Shown: piece after piece, positions 38,755 to 49,065 of the stretch
Numbering within the stretch: the stretch's first letter is position 1
Layout of the letters: the number at the start of each line of letters is the position of its first letter
DNA from: CAYZGU01 sp964478165
Lineage (GTDB): Bacteria; Poribacteria; WGA-4E; JAJDTR01
Assembly: GCA_964478165.1 (NCBI GenBank)
Contig: CAYZGU010000041.1
Coordinates: 124,001-188,000, forward strand
DNA: 64,000 nucleotides
Reading direction: 5' to 3'
The notes under the pieces: generated by a model
Database searches by the model: none
What the model was told of the DNA's origin: nothing
Seen by the model: only the letters and a program-made list of their open reading frames with translations
Made by a program: the position numbers and the translations under genes

Positions 38755-41082
38755 ATGAGATTAAAAAAATATTTGTACGGAGTAACGTGCCTTTCGTTAG
38801 CCAGCATCAATCTCACTTTTTGCCAAGGACCGGAAAGCAAAGAGCCGCACATTCAGTTCAGCGAAATTACCGTCATCACACGCGTCCAGAAGGATACGTT
38901 CCATACCCCCAACGCCGTCTCCCTGATTGACCGAGAGCAGATTGAACGCAGAAACGCTGACATCACCCCTCAGATCTTACGCGACACCGTCGGCGTGTGG
39001 ACGCAACAAACGACAGCTGGGCAAGGGTCCCCCCTGCTCCGCGGCCTAACAGGCTACCAAACCTCCATTCACCTTGATGGTGTTCGACTAAACAACTCGA
39101 CTTTCCGTTCTGGTCCAAACCAATATCTTACGACGATTAGCCCCGAGAGTCTCGAGCGCATTGAGGTGCTTCGCGGTCCAGGGTCCACGCTCTACGGCAG
39201 CGGGGCAATGGGTGGTGTCATAAGCCTTTTTACGAAAAATCTAGTTTCCCCCGATCCGTCGGCGCATTGGGACGCACAATCACGTGGGTTTGTACGATTT
39301 GCTTCCGCCACCTCAGAAGCACTTGCACACATAGAAGTGCTCGGTAAAAGCCGGCGCGTCGGGTTTTCGCTTGGTGCATCCGCACGCCGATTCGGGGACA
39401 TTAATCCAGGCAGCGGATATGACCTTCATTACGAAAACCGCAAATTTGAGATTGTAAGTACGAAACCAAGTGACATCGCGATTTATAAGAAACCACCAGA
39501 AGTACTCCCCGAAAAATGGTTAGTGGACAAAGAAGCACCGCTAGGTTGGAAGGCCTACGACGCCGACTTTAAGATTACCTATTTGCTCAATAATTCCGAC
39601 ACAATTAACCTTGCATACCAACTCTGGCGTCAGCCAAAGACACCGCGATACGACAAACTTGCTCCAGGGGAATTTGCTGAATTCTTCTTCGCACCTCAAA
39701 ATCGTGATTTGCTCTATGCAACCTATGAGCCTAAACCCAACATCTCTTCAATCGACACACTTCGATTCATAGCCGCCTTCCAACGACAGACAGAAGGACG
39801 GAACCAACTACGGCGCAAAGCGATGCAACGGCAGGAACGATACGATACCGTCAACACTTTTGGTTTAAGCGCTCAAGCAACAAGTACGTCACTGACGAAT
39901 CATCGCCTCGTTGTCGGCGGGGAGTTCTATCTTGATAGCCTTTGCAGTGAGACGATCAAAACAGACATTCACACAGGCTTTACTACAACTGACAATACTC
40001 AGGGCCGATTCATAGACGGATCCAAATTCTGGGATACCAGCCTCTTTCTACAGAACGAAGTTAATCTCCATGATTCCATTGAGATTACTTTGGGCGGGCG
40101 ATTTACCCATTATCATACGGAGACTGACCTCTCAGTACGTGATAGCACATTCGACAATTTTAGCGAGTCTGATTCGGTATTGACGGGAGCTGCCGGACTT
40201 GTCATCCGAGCCACCGACGCCTTGAACCTGGTGGGTAACGTCGCGACGTCGTTTCGCGCACCCAGCCTCAACGACACAACAGCGGTTGAAGTCACCAACG
40301 AAGGAATTGACGCTCCAAACCCCGAGCTAGATTCGGAGACGGGATGGGCAGTGGAAACCGGTCTCAAGGCGCGCTATCCGCGACTCGTGGGCAGCTTGAC
40401 AATATTCCACAGTCGTATAAACAATCTAGTCACACGTGTTCCAGTCGAAGAAGCCTATATCGGTCAGATTCTGCCAGAATTCTTCCAGGGCATTCGAACG
40501 TCTAATCCTGGGATTAATGTGTTCGTCTTTGACAACCTAGATGCGACCCAGATTCAGGGCGTTGAACTTTCCGGCGCGGTGCCACTAAACCCAAATTGGT
40601 CCCTTCATGGAAATGGGACACTGACACGCGGAAAAGTTCTCGTGCTAAACAATAAAGACCCTAATCCTGAAAATCCTTGGGAAGCACGTCTTCGTCGAGA
40701 ACCACCTCTCAACGGCATGCTTGCCGTCCGTTGGGAATCGACCAGCAAACAACGCTGGGGTGAATTCTTCGTGCGAGGAGCTGCAGAACAGAGGCGCTTG
40801 AGTCGCGGCGACATCCGCGATTCACGTATTCCGGGCACAACCCGAGATGTGCTTGACGTTGAATTTAATGACAGCGGACAGGCGATTGGTCAGGGATCGC
40901 CCGGTTGGTGGACGCTCAACTTTCGCGGCGGAGTAAACATGTACGAACACAGCTATCTTAACTTAACGCTGGAGAATATACTAGACAAAAGATATAGGCA
41001 ACATGGAACAGGTATCAATGCACCTGGGTTCAACGTAATTCTAAGCTTGGACAAGATGTTTGATATGAAACTAAGACGATAG
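38755..41082 (+). CDS. TonB-dependent outer-membrane receptor
   Basis: The 775-residue product starts with a Sec signal (MRLKKYLYGVTCLSLASINLTFC), a possible TonB box EITVITRV, and a plug domain with LRGLTGYQTSIHLDGVRLNN and ERIEVLRGPGSTLYGSGAMGGVI. The barrel follows, with repeated amphipathic strands and NVATSFRAPSLND, and ends NLTLENILDKRYRQHGTGINAPGFNVILSLDKMF. It would import a ferric siderophore, heme, cobalamin or glycan using TonB energy. The plug resembles hemin/transferrin-type receptors, but the ligand is unknown. The frame is open from 38575, but the signal peptide argues for ATG 38755. Its presence implies an outer membrane. Confidence 0.92.
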   Translation: MRLKKYLYGVTCLSLASINLTFCQGPESKEPHIQFSEITVITRVQKDTFHTPNAVSLIDREQIERRNADITPQILRDTVGVWTQQTTAGQGSPLLRGLTGYQTSIHLDGVRLNNSTFRSGPNQYLTTISPESLERIEVLRGPGSTLYGSGAMGGVISLFTKNLVSPDPSAHWDAQSRGFVRFASATSEALAHIEVLGKSRRVGFSLGASARRFGDINPGSGYDLHYENRKFEIVSTKPSDIAIYKKPPEVLPEKWLVDKEAPLGWKAYDADFKITYLLNNSDTINLAYQLWRQPKTPRYDKLAPGEFAEFFFAPQNRDLLYATYEPKPNISSIDTLRFIAAFQRQTEGRNQLRRKAMQRQERYDTVNTFGLSAQATSTSLTNHRLVVGGEFYLDSLCSETIKTDIHTGFTTTDNTQGRFIDGSKFWDTSLFLQNEVNLHDSIEITLGGRFTHYHTETDLSVRDSTFDNFSESDSVLTGAAGLVIRATDALNLVGNVATSFRAPSLNDTTAVEVTNEGIDAPNPELDSETGWAVETGLKARYPRLVGSLTIFHSRINNLVTRVPVEEAYIGQILPEFFQGIRTSNPGINVFVFDNLDATQIQGVELSGAVPLNPNWSLHGNGTLTRGKVLVLNNKDPNPENPWEARLRREPPLNGMLAVRWESTSKQRWGEFFVRGAAEQRRLSRGDIRDSRIPGTTRDVLDVEFNDSGQAIGQGSPGWWTLNFRGGVNMYEHSYLNLTLENILDKRYRQHGTGINAPGFNVILSLDKMFDMKLRR

Positions 41083-42501
41083 TGGCAATTCATACATACG
41101 ATACGATAAGGGGTCCCATTAACACACGAGAGTTACACTACGAGATTGCGGGTACTACAAAGGGACAACGGCTGTGGACCTGTACAAAAGAAGGAATGTG
41201 ATCTGTCACGGCAATTATACAAAAGTCAGTTTCCTTAAAAAACGACCTCGTCTTGTAGATCCGGGCGGGCAATTAGCCATACAACCATTACACCGTGCAT
41301 CCCGTCTTGAATTCGCCGTTGAAGCATGATCTTGCGAATCAATTGCCTTCCGGATAACGACCCTTCCCCCGACTGCAAATTCCAGAACTACTACTCTGAC
41401 TGTCTTCTAAAACGAAATCTTGCAATTACGTGGTAAACATTTCGCGTGTAAGAGCCAATCTTGACCACACCTTCGCTGACTCTATCACCTATCTGTTGCT
41501 CATCAGCCACCTGAACGGCAAATTCGACGCCATACAGGCGCTATGTTCCTACATTCGGTATGCTTTGACATTGCAACCTAATTTTGTCTAACAACATAAT
41601 CTAACATATGATAATGCAACACATACGATTGTAGAATCTCTGCAACGCAGCAAACTGGGAAATCTTGTTTGACACAAAAGTGAGCCCAACCTCGCTGGAA
41701 TTTATGCGAACTCCTCTTCGAACCGAATTTCGAATTCCTCTATGTTTTCCCCAGCAAGGCGGTTCTGAGATTCTTCCGTAGTACAGAACCATTCCTCACT
41801 ATTTACTAGCAAAACCCGACAATGACGGTGGTAGTCGCAATCGCATTACAACTAAAACAAGAGAACAAGAAATCTCTTGACTTTCTCAATCATCCTCGCT
41901 ATCATGAACAGAGGCGCCTTAGGAAATTGAATGAACAAGAGACATTTCCTGGAATTAGAGGAGTTGATGCCTTGACAACAGCACAACGGCCTCCTTTCAT
42001 CTCGCCCTCAATCACAACTCTGAACCCATAACACATGTAGAAACTGCATTGCGGACTTCTCAAATCGATAAAGCCGTATCTCAACGCATCTCCTGAACCA
42101 ACGCATAATTTCACGTCTACACGCAATTTCAAGATTTAGGTCATCAGTAATAAGACGGTCTTTTGTCATCAACGTACAGAGATCTATTGAGGCAATTCCC
42201 GTGTCTAAAGAACTAAAACATCTGCACCGCGTAGGGAAGAAGGACACGGTAGTGTATTGAGTTCTACTTAGCTAGATGAAGGGCATCGTACGAGTTTCGA
42301 AATGCAAAGCATAGATTTCTTATGACGCCAAAATAGAAAAGTGCCGAAAAGCAACCTCTAACTGCACAACCGGTTCATTCTTGAACTCAAAAGCCGAAAG
42401 CAAACGTCACAAAGAAGTTTTTATTGACCACGTTAGGAGCTCCTGCGCGATTCAGTGGTTTCTCAAAATTGATACGCATTTGGGCACAAGAACTCACACG
42501 G
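41083..42501. other. Gap of about 1.4 kb
   Basis: No supported gene. Short ORFs have no recognisable family. The right end merges into the TolB-propeller relic. Confidence 0.4.
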
Positions 42502-42830
42502 CACTTGATAGTCTTTCCTTCCAATCGCGATGGAAACACGGAAATTCAGGTTGTCACCGCCGATGGGAATAATCAGTCGAGGTTAACAAACCATAAAACC
42601 TCTGATACCCAAGCAGCCTGTTCTCCTAACGGCCAAAGAATCGTTGCTGTCTCCTGTCGCGACAATCTTGCATGAAATTTATGTCATGCAACGTCATCGA
42701 AAAAAAACGCGAATGTGATGAGCGATTGGGAAAACAATCTAGTTGACTTGGCAAATCATGCCGCGAATGATTACGACCCAGACTGGTTTTCTTCACGAGT
42801 TTCAAGGACCGTGAATCCTATTAGGACAAC
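42502..42830 (+). pseudogene. TolB/WD40-like beta-propeller relic
   Basis: Fragments in different frames line up with consecutive TolB-type repeats. The first is FPSNRDGNTEIQVVTADG, NNQSRLTNHKTSDTQ and SPNGQRIVAV (ending with TGA near 42675); next, after a shift, HEIYVMQRHRKK; then NNLVDLANHAANDYDPDWF; and in yet another frame TSFKDRESY. The repeat consensus (SDRDGNxEIYVMNADG, RLTNHPAxDxxPxWSPDG) is well known. No complete gene survives. It may be the remnant of a secreted propeller protein. Confidence 0.75.
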
Positions 42831-43024
42831 TTAATTACACCTGGAACACACTGAAACCGTACCGCAATGGCAGCGAGCAGTGAACCTGAGAATACAATGC
42901 TTCCGAGGAGATTAACAAACCCTATTGGTTATGGAACGTTCTAGAGTGCACATGTAACAGATCTGTCCACATTCACATCATGTAATGGCGTTCACACTCG
43001 TTTATCCAGCAGGAGGTGATACAT

Positions 43025-44668
43025 ATGACATATGGAAAACAAGAAGAACCAAGACTTTTCACAGACGCTCAGATGCGTCAGTATATTGCCAACGGTTACT
43101 TGGTTTTTAAGCCGAATGTGCCCGACGAGGTGCATGCTACAGTGCGTGAAAAGCTCCAGTTTATGGTGGATGAGGAATTTAATTATGGGAACAATGTGTT
43201 GCCACGAGTACCCGAAATGGACCGCATCTTGAACAGTCCGGAGGTAAGGGGTGCACTGATAAGTGTACTTGGACCATCGTACATCGAACACCCCCACAGA
43301 TTCTGTCACTATCTCGGTCCAGAACAGGAACAGAGTTCTCTCGAATCACATAAGAATCCGGACCAAGGACAGACATCACTTGAGACGAATTGTCATCAGG
43401 ATTCTTATACATTACTCGCACGCCCACGACAACATTATTCGCGCTTTGCACGCATTATGTATTATCCACAAGATTCACCCGTAGAACTCGGGCCAACGCA
43501 CGTGATTCCGGGAACTCAGTACCACAAGCGATTGACCGATGAAGATCGGCAAAATCCAATCCCAATATCTGGTGAAGCGGGCACGGTGTCAATTACACAT
43601 TTTGATGTAGGCCATGCAGCCGGGATTAATAAGAATAATGAACCCCGACATATGATAAAGTTCGTTTACGTTCGCGCTCAACAGCCGACAGCACCGTCAT
43701 GGAATTGTCAAGATCTAATGTGGCGCAATCCTGACGTGCTTGAAACCCCACAGGACCTGAGTCTAGCCTGGTCACACCTTTGGGATTGGATGTGTGGAAA
43801 ATCAGACCTCTATGAGAGTTTCCGTGCCTTAGATGTAAAGCGGATAGATCAGGTTTTGGATGCTCTGAGTTCCGCAGATAGAGAAGAGGCAACAGCAGCA
43901 ATCCATTCTATTGCAGCATATGGAATTGTGGATGCAATTCCCGGACTCATTGATAAACTCGACGACAAAGAAGAACAGTGGACACGTGTGAGTGCCGTGT
44001 ATGCATTAGGTGCTCTTGGACGGCCTGCGGTACAGCCGCTCGTGCGTTCACTAGTTGATTCTTCAAGCGAGAAGGATGGACATCCAGTACCTAAGGCCTG
44101 GAATGAGGGCGCTATTTCGATGGATGACGCTGCACATGCATTAGGCGCGATTGGACCACCGTCGCTAGGTGCATTAATTTCTCTACTTGACAGTCAGAGT
44201 GAGTGGGTACGTATCAATGCCGCATTTGCGCTTGGCGAGATGGACTCCAGCTCAGCGAACGCTGTACCTGCACTAATTCGCTGTTTGAACGATACCTCAC
44301 ATTGTGTCGTGCGCACGGCCATCGATGCGCTAAGCACTATTCGCCGACATCCCGACGAGTTCATGCCTTCTCTTGAACGACTACTCAAAGTGGGACGTCC
44401 TGAATGGCAAACACCTGAAAAGCGTAATTGGACGCCGTACGATCAAGTGCGGGTCAATGCGGCAATGGCCTACACCCGTCTCGGCAAAGATGCTGCCCCC
44501 GCTGAATCTCTTTTACTCGATACCCTGGCAGATTCAAACGGCCAAGTCGCTACATTTGCCCTGGATGCATTGCGGCGCATTGCCACCCCTTCGTCGATGA
44601 CTGGCGTCATTCAATATTTACTGTCAAGACGATGGGATGAAACCATCATGAAAGGACGCCTATTTTGA
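43025..44668 (+). CDS. PhyH-like dioxygenase fused to HEAT repeats
   Basis: The N-terminal part (about 1-250) is a PhyH domain: RQYIANGYLVFKPNVPDE, HxD in NCHQDSYTLL, MYYPQDSPVELGPTHVIPGTQ, and the distal His in FDVGHAAGI with Arg in EPRHMIKF. The C-terminal part (about 285-547) consists of HEAT/PBS-lyase-type repeats, for example SAVYALGALGRPAVQPLVRSL, DAAHALGAIGPPSLGALISLL and NAAFALGEMDSSSANAVPALI. The repeats suggest a protein partner or scaffold. AGGAGG at 43011-43016, eight bases before ATG 43025, fixes the start. The substrate is unknown. Confidence 0.9.
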   Translation: MTYGKQEEPRLFTDAQMRQYIANGYLVFKPNVPDEVHATVREKLQFMVDEEFNYGNNVLPRVPEMDRILNSPEVRGALISVLGPSYIEHPHRFCHYLGPEQEQSSLESHKNPDQGQTSLETNCHQDSYTLLARPRQHYSRFARIMYYPQDSPVELGPTHVIPGTQYHKRLTDEDRQNPIPISGEAGTVSITHFDVGHAAGINKNNEPRHMIKFVYVRAQQPTAPSWNCQDLMWRNPDVLETPQDLSLAWSHLWDWMCGKSDLYESFRALDVKRIDQVLDALSSADREEATAAIHSIAAYGIVDAIPGLIDKLDDKEEQWTRVSAVYALGALGRPAVQPLVRSLVDSSSEKDGHPVPKAWNEGAISMDDAAHALGAIGPPSLGALISLLDSQSEWVRINAAFALGEMDSSSANAVPALIRCLNDTSHCVVRTAIDALSTIRRHPDEFMPSLERLLKVGRPEWQTPEKRNWTPYDQVRVNAAMAYTRLGKDAAPAESLLLDTLADSNGQVATFALDALRRIATPSSMTGVIQYLLSRRWDETIMKGRLF

Positions 44669-45446
44669 ACACGAAGATTACTCAGGCAATAATTGTGTGA
44701 GACGCAACCACCTTTCTGGAACACGGCATAATCCATTGGCCGGTGACATTCAGCTTCGAGTTCACTCTATATGTTTTACCATTCATTTTGCCAGACAAAT
44801 GTGGCGCCATCTATGCATATGGACATCTGACTCCCGCAGCTCGTTCTCAAACCAGCAATGGACCCAGAAGCAGACGACACAACGATTGCTCTTACAAGAA
44901 CGGGACACCATGGAAGCACGATTCGATTTAAATACGACTTATCGTCGTGGTATTTACTACGACGTTCCCGCAAACTCCTACAGGGGTTGACTAACTAACA
45001 CATATGCGCGATTTACACACTCGTTCGCTTCCCGACAATTGGAGAGTTGTGGTCTGCATTCACCACAATGCGATCTCCTAAACGCAATCCGGATGACGTA
45101 ATGGTTCATTCTTTTTGAACGACTTACACCCAGACCACTTCATTAGAAACCAGTAGATTGTACAAACTGGACCGGTGGTTGTCAAGCGCTTGCCGCCGAT
45201 AATCCTTGTCCTATTCTCCAAGTACCCTACGCAAGCTACAAAAGCTTCTTTTTATTTCGCAACAGCAACGATTGACCATTTACACATAGTAAACATCTGT
45301 TGGAGAACCTAACGACCGTTATCGTCAGACGAAAGGATTTCTTCTCGCTTGCTCTCGAATTCCGCCGAATGCGTAGCACCTCGAAAATGCAAGGCACAAA
45401 ATTCCAGTCATTTCAATGTGATTTGAAAACAGCATAAGGAAAAACC
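44669..45446. other. Gap of about 780 bp, possible relic
   Basis: A plus-strand stretch around 44743-44985 reads CGAIYAYGHLTPAARSQTS and continues in another frame as IRFKYDLSSWYLLRRSRK; it could be a decayed gene but I cannot name it. The rest is empty up to the AAGGA ribosome site of the next gene. Confidence 0.3.
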
Positions 45447-47009
45447 ATGGATTACACCTATGATGGCGCCTATCAAACATTCCCTAATGAAAGTATATTG
45501 CTCCTCGACGAAGCACTGATTGATCGGCAGAGAAATATTCAACACGAGGTTCAGCCTGGTGAGAAGCATCCCTTTGTCATGGAACCCGATAAGGACAAAC
45601 CTTGGGAATATTGTGGACCTGGAATGAGCAAACGAATCCACCTCTACGGCACAGTGCTTTATGACCATTTAGCAGGCAAATACCGTATGTGGTATTTCGC
45701 AAGAATGGGTCCGCACTGGCGATTTGAAGCTGGAAACTACCAGATTCCGGGACTATATGTTCCACGAACTGACGAGAAACCGTACTCTTGTAATGGCGTA
45801 ACCGAGGACAATTACGGGCGTCCGTTTGCAGACAACGACCGTGGCGATCTCACCTGCTATGCGGAGAGCGATGATGGCATCAACTGGGTCAAACCCAATT
45901 TGCGAATTTTTACCTTCAATGGGAGTGCAGATAATAACATCGTCTGGGATCTCCACGGAGCCTCCGTGTTTATCGACCGCGATGAAAAAAATCCTAATAA
46001 ACGGTATAAGGCTATCGGCTTCTGCCGCCGCTATCGCAATATCTTCTTGATTGTATCCCCTGACGGAATTCATTGGGATGACAGCGACCACCTCGAACCA
46101 GTATCACCTCGAAGCAACGAGGGCACATTCAATGTAACGTATGATTCCAAGAATCGTATATACCGGGCATATTCTATCGTGCGATTCGACGATAAAGAGA
46201 AACGACGGGTCATCTGTTACACCGAAAGTCCTTCTTTGCAAGGTCCATGGAAGGAGTCCGAACCTATCCTAGAACCCACCAACTGGGATGATGAGATAGC
46301 GCATCGGCGATACGGAGCACTGCGCACCGAGTTTCACAATTTATCAGCTTTTCGATATGGCAATATCCATGTTGGATTGCTAGGAGCCCTCTATGTGACA
46401 GCAGAACAAATACCGGGGCAGAAGAACCAGATGCCCTGTGACGGTCCAATCGATACTCAGCTAGTGTACAGCCGAGATGGGATAACGTGGAAACACGCGG
46501 ATCGACAGCGAACACCGGTAATCCCCCGCGGTCAAGCCGACGACTTTGACAAAGGAATGATTATTGGCACGGCCAAGGAGCCGATAATCCAGGGCGATGA
46601 GATCCATTGGTATTACACCGGTTGTGAACACACGCACGGCGAACCGGACATGGAAAGGCGCGTAAAGCGGCTGGGACGAGCAACTTGGCGCCGTGACCGG
46701 TTTGTCGCGCTCAACGCCGCGGGCGAAGGCATGGTAGAAACCAAACGGTTGCGTCCGCCTGAAGAAACCAGCACTCTGGAGGTAAACGCTGATGCCACCA
46801 GTGGAAAGCTTCTCGTAGAACTTTGCGATTCAGAAGGAAACGTCTTAGAGGGATTTTCCAAGGAAGACTGTGCTGCGTTAAGCCATGATGCCCTGCGCTG
46901 GCAAGTCACATGGAGATCCGCTGATATTGCTACGCTCAAAGGAGTGGTAAAGATTCGGTTTATCCTCAACCGCAGTAAACTGTATAGCTTCTCATTCTGT
47001 AAGCGATAA
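45447..47009 (+). CDS. Glycoside-hydrolase-like beta-propeller protein (GH32/43 type)
   Basis: The 520-residue protein shows repeated five-bladed propeller motifs typical of GH32/GH43-like enzymes: YGTVLYDHLAGKYRMWYFAR, YAESDDGINWVKPNL, LIVSPDGIHWDDSDHL, VTYDSKNRIYRAYSIVRFD and VYSRDGITWKHAD. The final 70 residues form a small beta domain (GKLLVELCDSEGNVLEGF and IRFILNRSKLYSF), also found at the end of the protein at 53107-54474. No signal peptide is seen. AAGGA precedes the ATG. It probably hydrolyses or binds a sugar polymer; the catalytic acids cannot be named with certainty. Confidence 0.8.
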   Translation: MDYTYDGAYQTFPNESILLLDEALIDRQRNIQHEVQPGEKHPFVMEPDKDKPWEYCGPGMSKRIHLYGTVLYDHLAGKYRMWYFARMGPHWRFEAGNYQIPGLYVPRTDEKPYSCNGVTEDNYGRPFADNDRGDLTCYAESDDGINWVKPNLRIFTFNGSADNNIVWDLHGASVFIDRDEKNPNKRYKAIGFCRRYRNIFLIVSPDGIHWDDSDHLEPVSPRSNEGTFNVTYDSKNRIYRAYSIVRFDDKEKRRVICYTESPSLQGPWKESEPILEPTNWDDEIAHRRYGALRTEFHNLSAFRYGNIHVGLLGALYVTAEQIPGQKNQMPCDGPIDTQLVYSRDGITWKHADRQRTPVIPRGQADDFDKGMIIGTAKEPIIQGDEIHWYYTGCEHTHGEPDMERRVKRLGRATWRRDRFVALNAAGEGMVETKRLRPPEETSTLEVNADATSGKLLVELCDSEGNVLEGFSKEDCAALSHDALRWQVTWRSADIATLKGVVKIRFILNRSKLYSFSFCKR

Positions 47010-47027
47010 CCTCTAAGGAGACAACCC

Positions 47028-47123
47028 ATGGAAAACAAGAACGAATCAGCAGCACAAACCAGCCACGTTGAAATCCGTATTCCTCAGTGTCTCTGGAAAG
47101 GACGTACCGGTTACAGAAAGTGA
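47028..47123 (+). CDS. Short ORF of 31 residues with strong ribosome site, likely a truncated gene
   Basis: AAGGAG seven bases ahead of ATG 47028 is a strong ribosome site, 18 bases after the propeller stop. The ORF ends after 31 codons. Overlapping and downstream frames up to about 47230 (e.g. SVSGKDVPVTESERGIGSA) read like protein, so this is probably the front of a frameshifted gene that followed the propeller in an operon. No family is recognised. Confidence 0.35.
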   Translation: MENKNESAAQTSHVEIRIPQCLWKGRTGYRK

Positions 47124-47269
47124 ACGCGGCATCGGGTCCGCAATCTAGTTGATGAACACTCACGCTCGAACCAATATAGGCATCAACTACAACAGCTGCC
47201 AACAAGGGGAGCCACTAGCGCATAAGAACGAATCTAGAAGCCGGATTGAAGATACCGATCCTCGAAATT

Positions 47270-47890
47270 TCAATCTATAGAACTCCTAGTCGCAAACCAT
47301 TTCTTTAGCACAAGAATCTCTTCGCACAATCTTCTGATGGCCTTAGCTCTTCTAGTGCCCTGAGCACTGCCGTTCGGTATAAGTACGTCTGCATACTTTT
47401 GAGTTGGAAGAATATGTTCATAGTACATAGGTATAACGCACTCTCGATTATAGTGAAAAATGTTATCTCTATCCCCACCATAATGCGCCTTGAGATTGCG
47501 CACCGTGCGTCTTTCCATCATCTCTTGGATTCCAGCCACGACAAAACACTTGACATGCATTAGCCTTCTTAATTCTTCCCGATATAGGGCGAAGTGCCCA
47601 TCGAGAATTATGAGCTCACAGTTAGACCGCGACTGCTGACAGCAGTTAATGACGGCTTCAAAATCTAACGAATCCGGTCTGTTAAAATTTGGCTGTTCTT
47701 GGCCTAGGTGGTTTGAATAGTATGTGGGCAATTTATCAACTGCAAGAAAAAACCGGTCAAGGCAAATTCGTTCAATCTTAAGCGGGCTCATTTCTTCTTG
47801 AAGAATTGCTGAAATTGTAGTCTTTCCCGCACCACTGCCACCTGCCACGCCGATCATCATAGGACTAGTGTTTTTCATATCTTCCCACAT
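47270..47890 (-). CDS. Uridine-kinase-like P-loop kinase
   Basis: The 206-residue protein has the Walker A motif GVAGGSGAGKTT (about residues 13-24), LDRFFLAVDKLP in the place of the DxFY substrate loop, NFNRPDSLDFEAV (a uridine kinase/phosphoribulokinase mark) and LIILDGHFALY for Walker B with the following helix. ERRTVRNLKAHYGGDR resembles the lid. It would phosphorylate a nucleoside or related sugar. Start ATG 47890 is tentative; ATG 47878 (MKNTSPMMIG) is also possible. Confidence 0.85.
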   Translation of the reverse strand: MWEDMKNTSPMMIGVAGGSGAGKTTISAILQEEMSPLKIERICLDRFFLAVDKLPTYYSNHLGQEQPNFNRPDSLDFEAVINCCQQSRSNCELIILDGHFALYREELRRLMHVKCFVVAGIQEMMERRTVRNLKAHYGGDRDNIFHYNRECVIPMYYEHILPTQKYADVLIPNGSAQGTRRAKAIRRLCEEILVLKKWFATRSSID

Positions 47891-48069
47891 GTCTACCCAT
47901 TCTTGTACTCACTCAAATGTCCGTTCTTGCGCACCCCTTTATCCTGTCGCGCGAAGAACGAAGAATCCGCACAACACAAGGAATGATGAAGAGAAACAAG
48001 GTTATCAACTAGTGCTGACGCCCGCCCTCTTCATAACGTCACGGACTGTCCACGCAGCTGCGCCAAAGG

Positions 48070-49065
48070 CTAATAGTCCTTCTCCAATCGGACGGAGGCG
48101 ACCTTTCTTTGGTTAATATCAAAAGGTTCGGCATCTCCGGTCTCGCGGAATCCTAGATCCCCAAAGGCAGACATCTTATCTTCATCCTCAACAGAAACTC
48201 TCACCCAGCAACGCGTAACGCCGCACGATCTTGCCCATGAAATGGCAGCCTCGAGCAAGCTGCGCCAGCCTGATGGGTGGTCATGGTGCGTGAACGCGTC
48301 TACCTGGCAGCGACCGAAATCGTCAAGACGCGAGGTAGACAGACCAGTCATGCAACCTTCGTCATTCCGGACCCCAAACCACGTTCCTCGTCCATGCAAT
48401 CTAATCAGTTCGTAACGCGTGTACAAACCCATACACGAATTCTGATTCATGTACCGAGTTGAAAACATACCGATGTTTGCATCCAAAACCTGACACTTGT
48501 TCGGACAAATGAACAACGGTATCATCGGTATGCGATCGTTAGCGGAGCCACTTGTAACCTTCATTGGGCCATCGCCCTGCCGAAAATAGTCGACAAGAAA
48601 CGTCTCCGGTGAGCGGCCGTCTGGGATAAGGCCCATTACGTTGGTTCCAGCAAACTTACGCCATCCGAGGCGCATATACACACGAGCAGCTGCAGCATTA
48701 ACGGTTCCAAGAAACAGGGCTTGACCACCACTCTTCCGAAAATCAGTTCGTGCACGTTTGCACAGAATGCTAGCCATTCCAATACGACGGAATTCACGAG
48801 CAGTCCCCACTTCACCGAAACCTCCCAATTCGGGCGCCGATTGAGAAATGGTTAAATGACACGTGCTGGCTAGCTTGGTTCCTACGCGAGCGACATATAC
48901 AGAATCGTGATTCTGTCTTCTCTCACGGCCCGCAAGAACGGGACGGAGATTATTGTAACACGTGCCGAAGATGCCCTCCCAGAAACCAACCAACTCGTCT
49001 ATCATAACGGCCGAAAGAGGAACATCATATGTCGTAGTGTGCGGATTTAACACAATCTTGTCCAT
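48070..49065 (-). CDS. Protein with two GNAT acetyltransferase domains
   Basis: The first GNAT domain (about 1-150) has ASTCHLTISQSAPELGGFGEVGTAREFRRIGMASILCKRA, where REFRRIGMA is the acetyl-CoA pyrophosphate loop, and NAAAARVYMRLGWRKFAG. The second (about 220-325) has GRCQVDAFTHHDHPSGWRSLLEAAISWARSCG and MSAFGDLGFRETG, with a weaker CoA loop. The second half may be regulatory or bind substrate. It would transfer acetyl to an amine; the substrate is unknown. It is next to, and in the same direction as, the uridine-kinase-like gene, 180 bp apart. Confidence 0.85.
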   Translation of the reverse strand: MDKIVLNPHTTTYDVPLSAVMIDELVGFWEGIFGTCYNNLRPVLAGRERRQNHDSVYVARVGTKLASTCHLTISQSAPELGGFGEVGTAREFRRIGMASILCKRARTDFRKSGGQALFLGTVNAAAARVYMRLGWRKFAGTNVMGLIPDGRSPETFLVDYFRQGDGPMKVTSGSANDRIPMIPLFICPNKCQVLDANIGMFSTRYMNQNSCMGLYTRYELIRLHGRGTWFGVRNDEGCMTGLSTSRLDDFGRCQVDAFTHHDHPSGWRSLLEAAISWARSCGVTRCWVRVSVEDEDKMSAFGDLGFRETGDAEPFDINQRKVASVRLEKDY

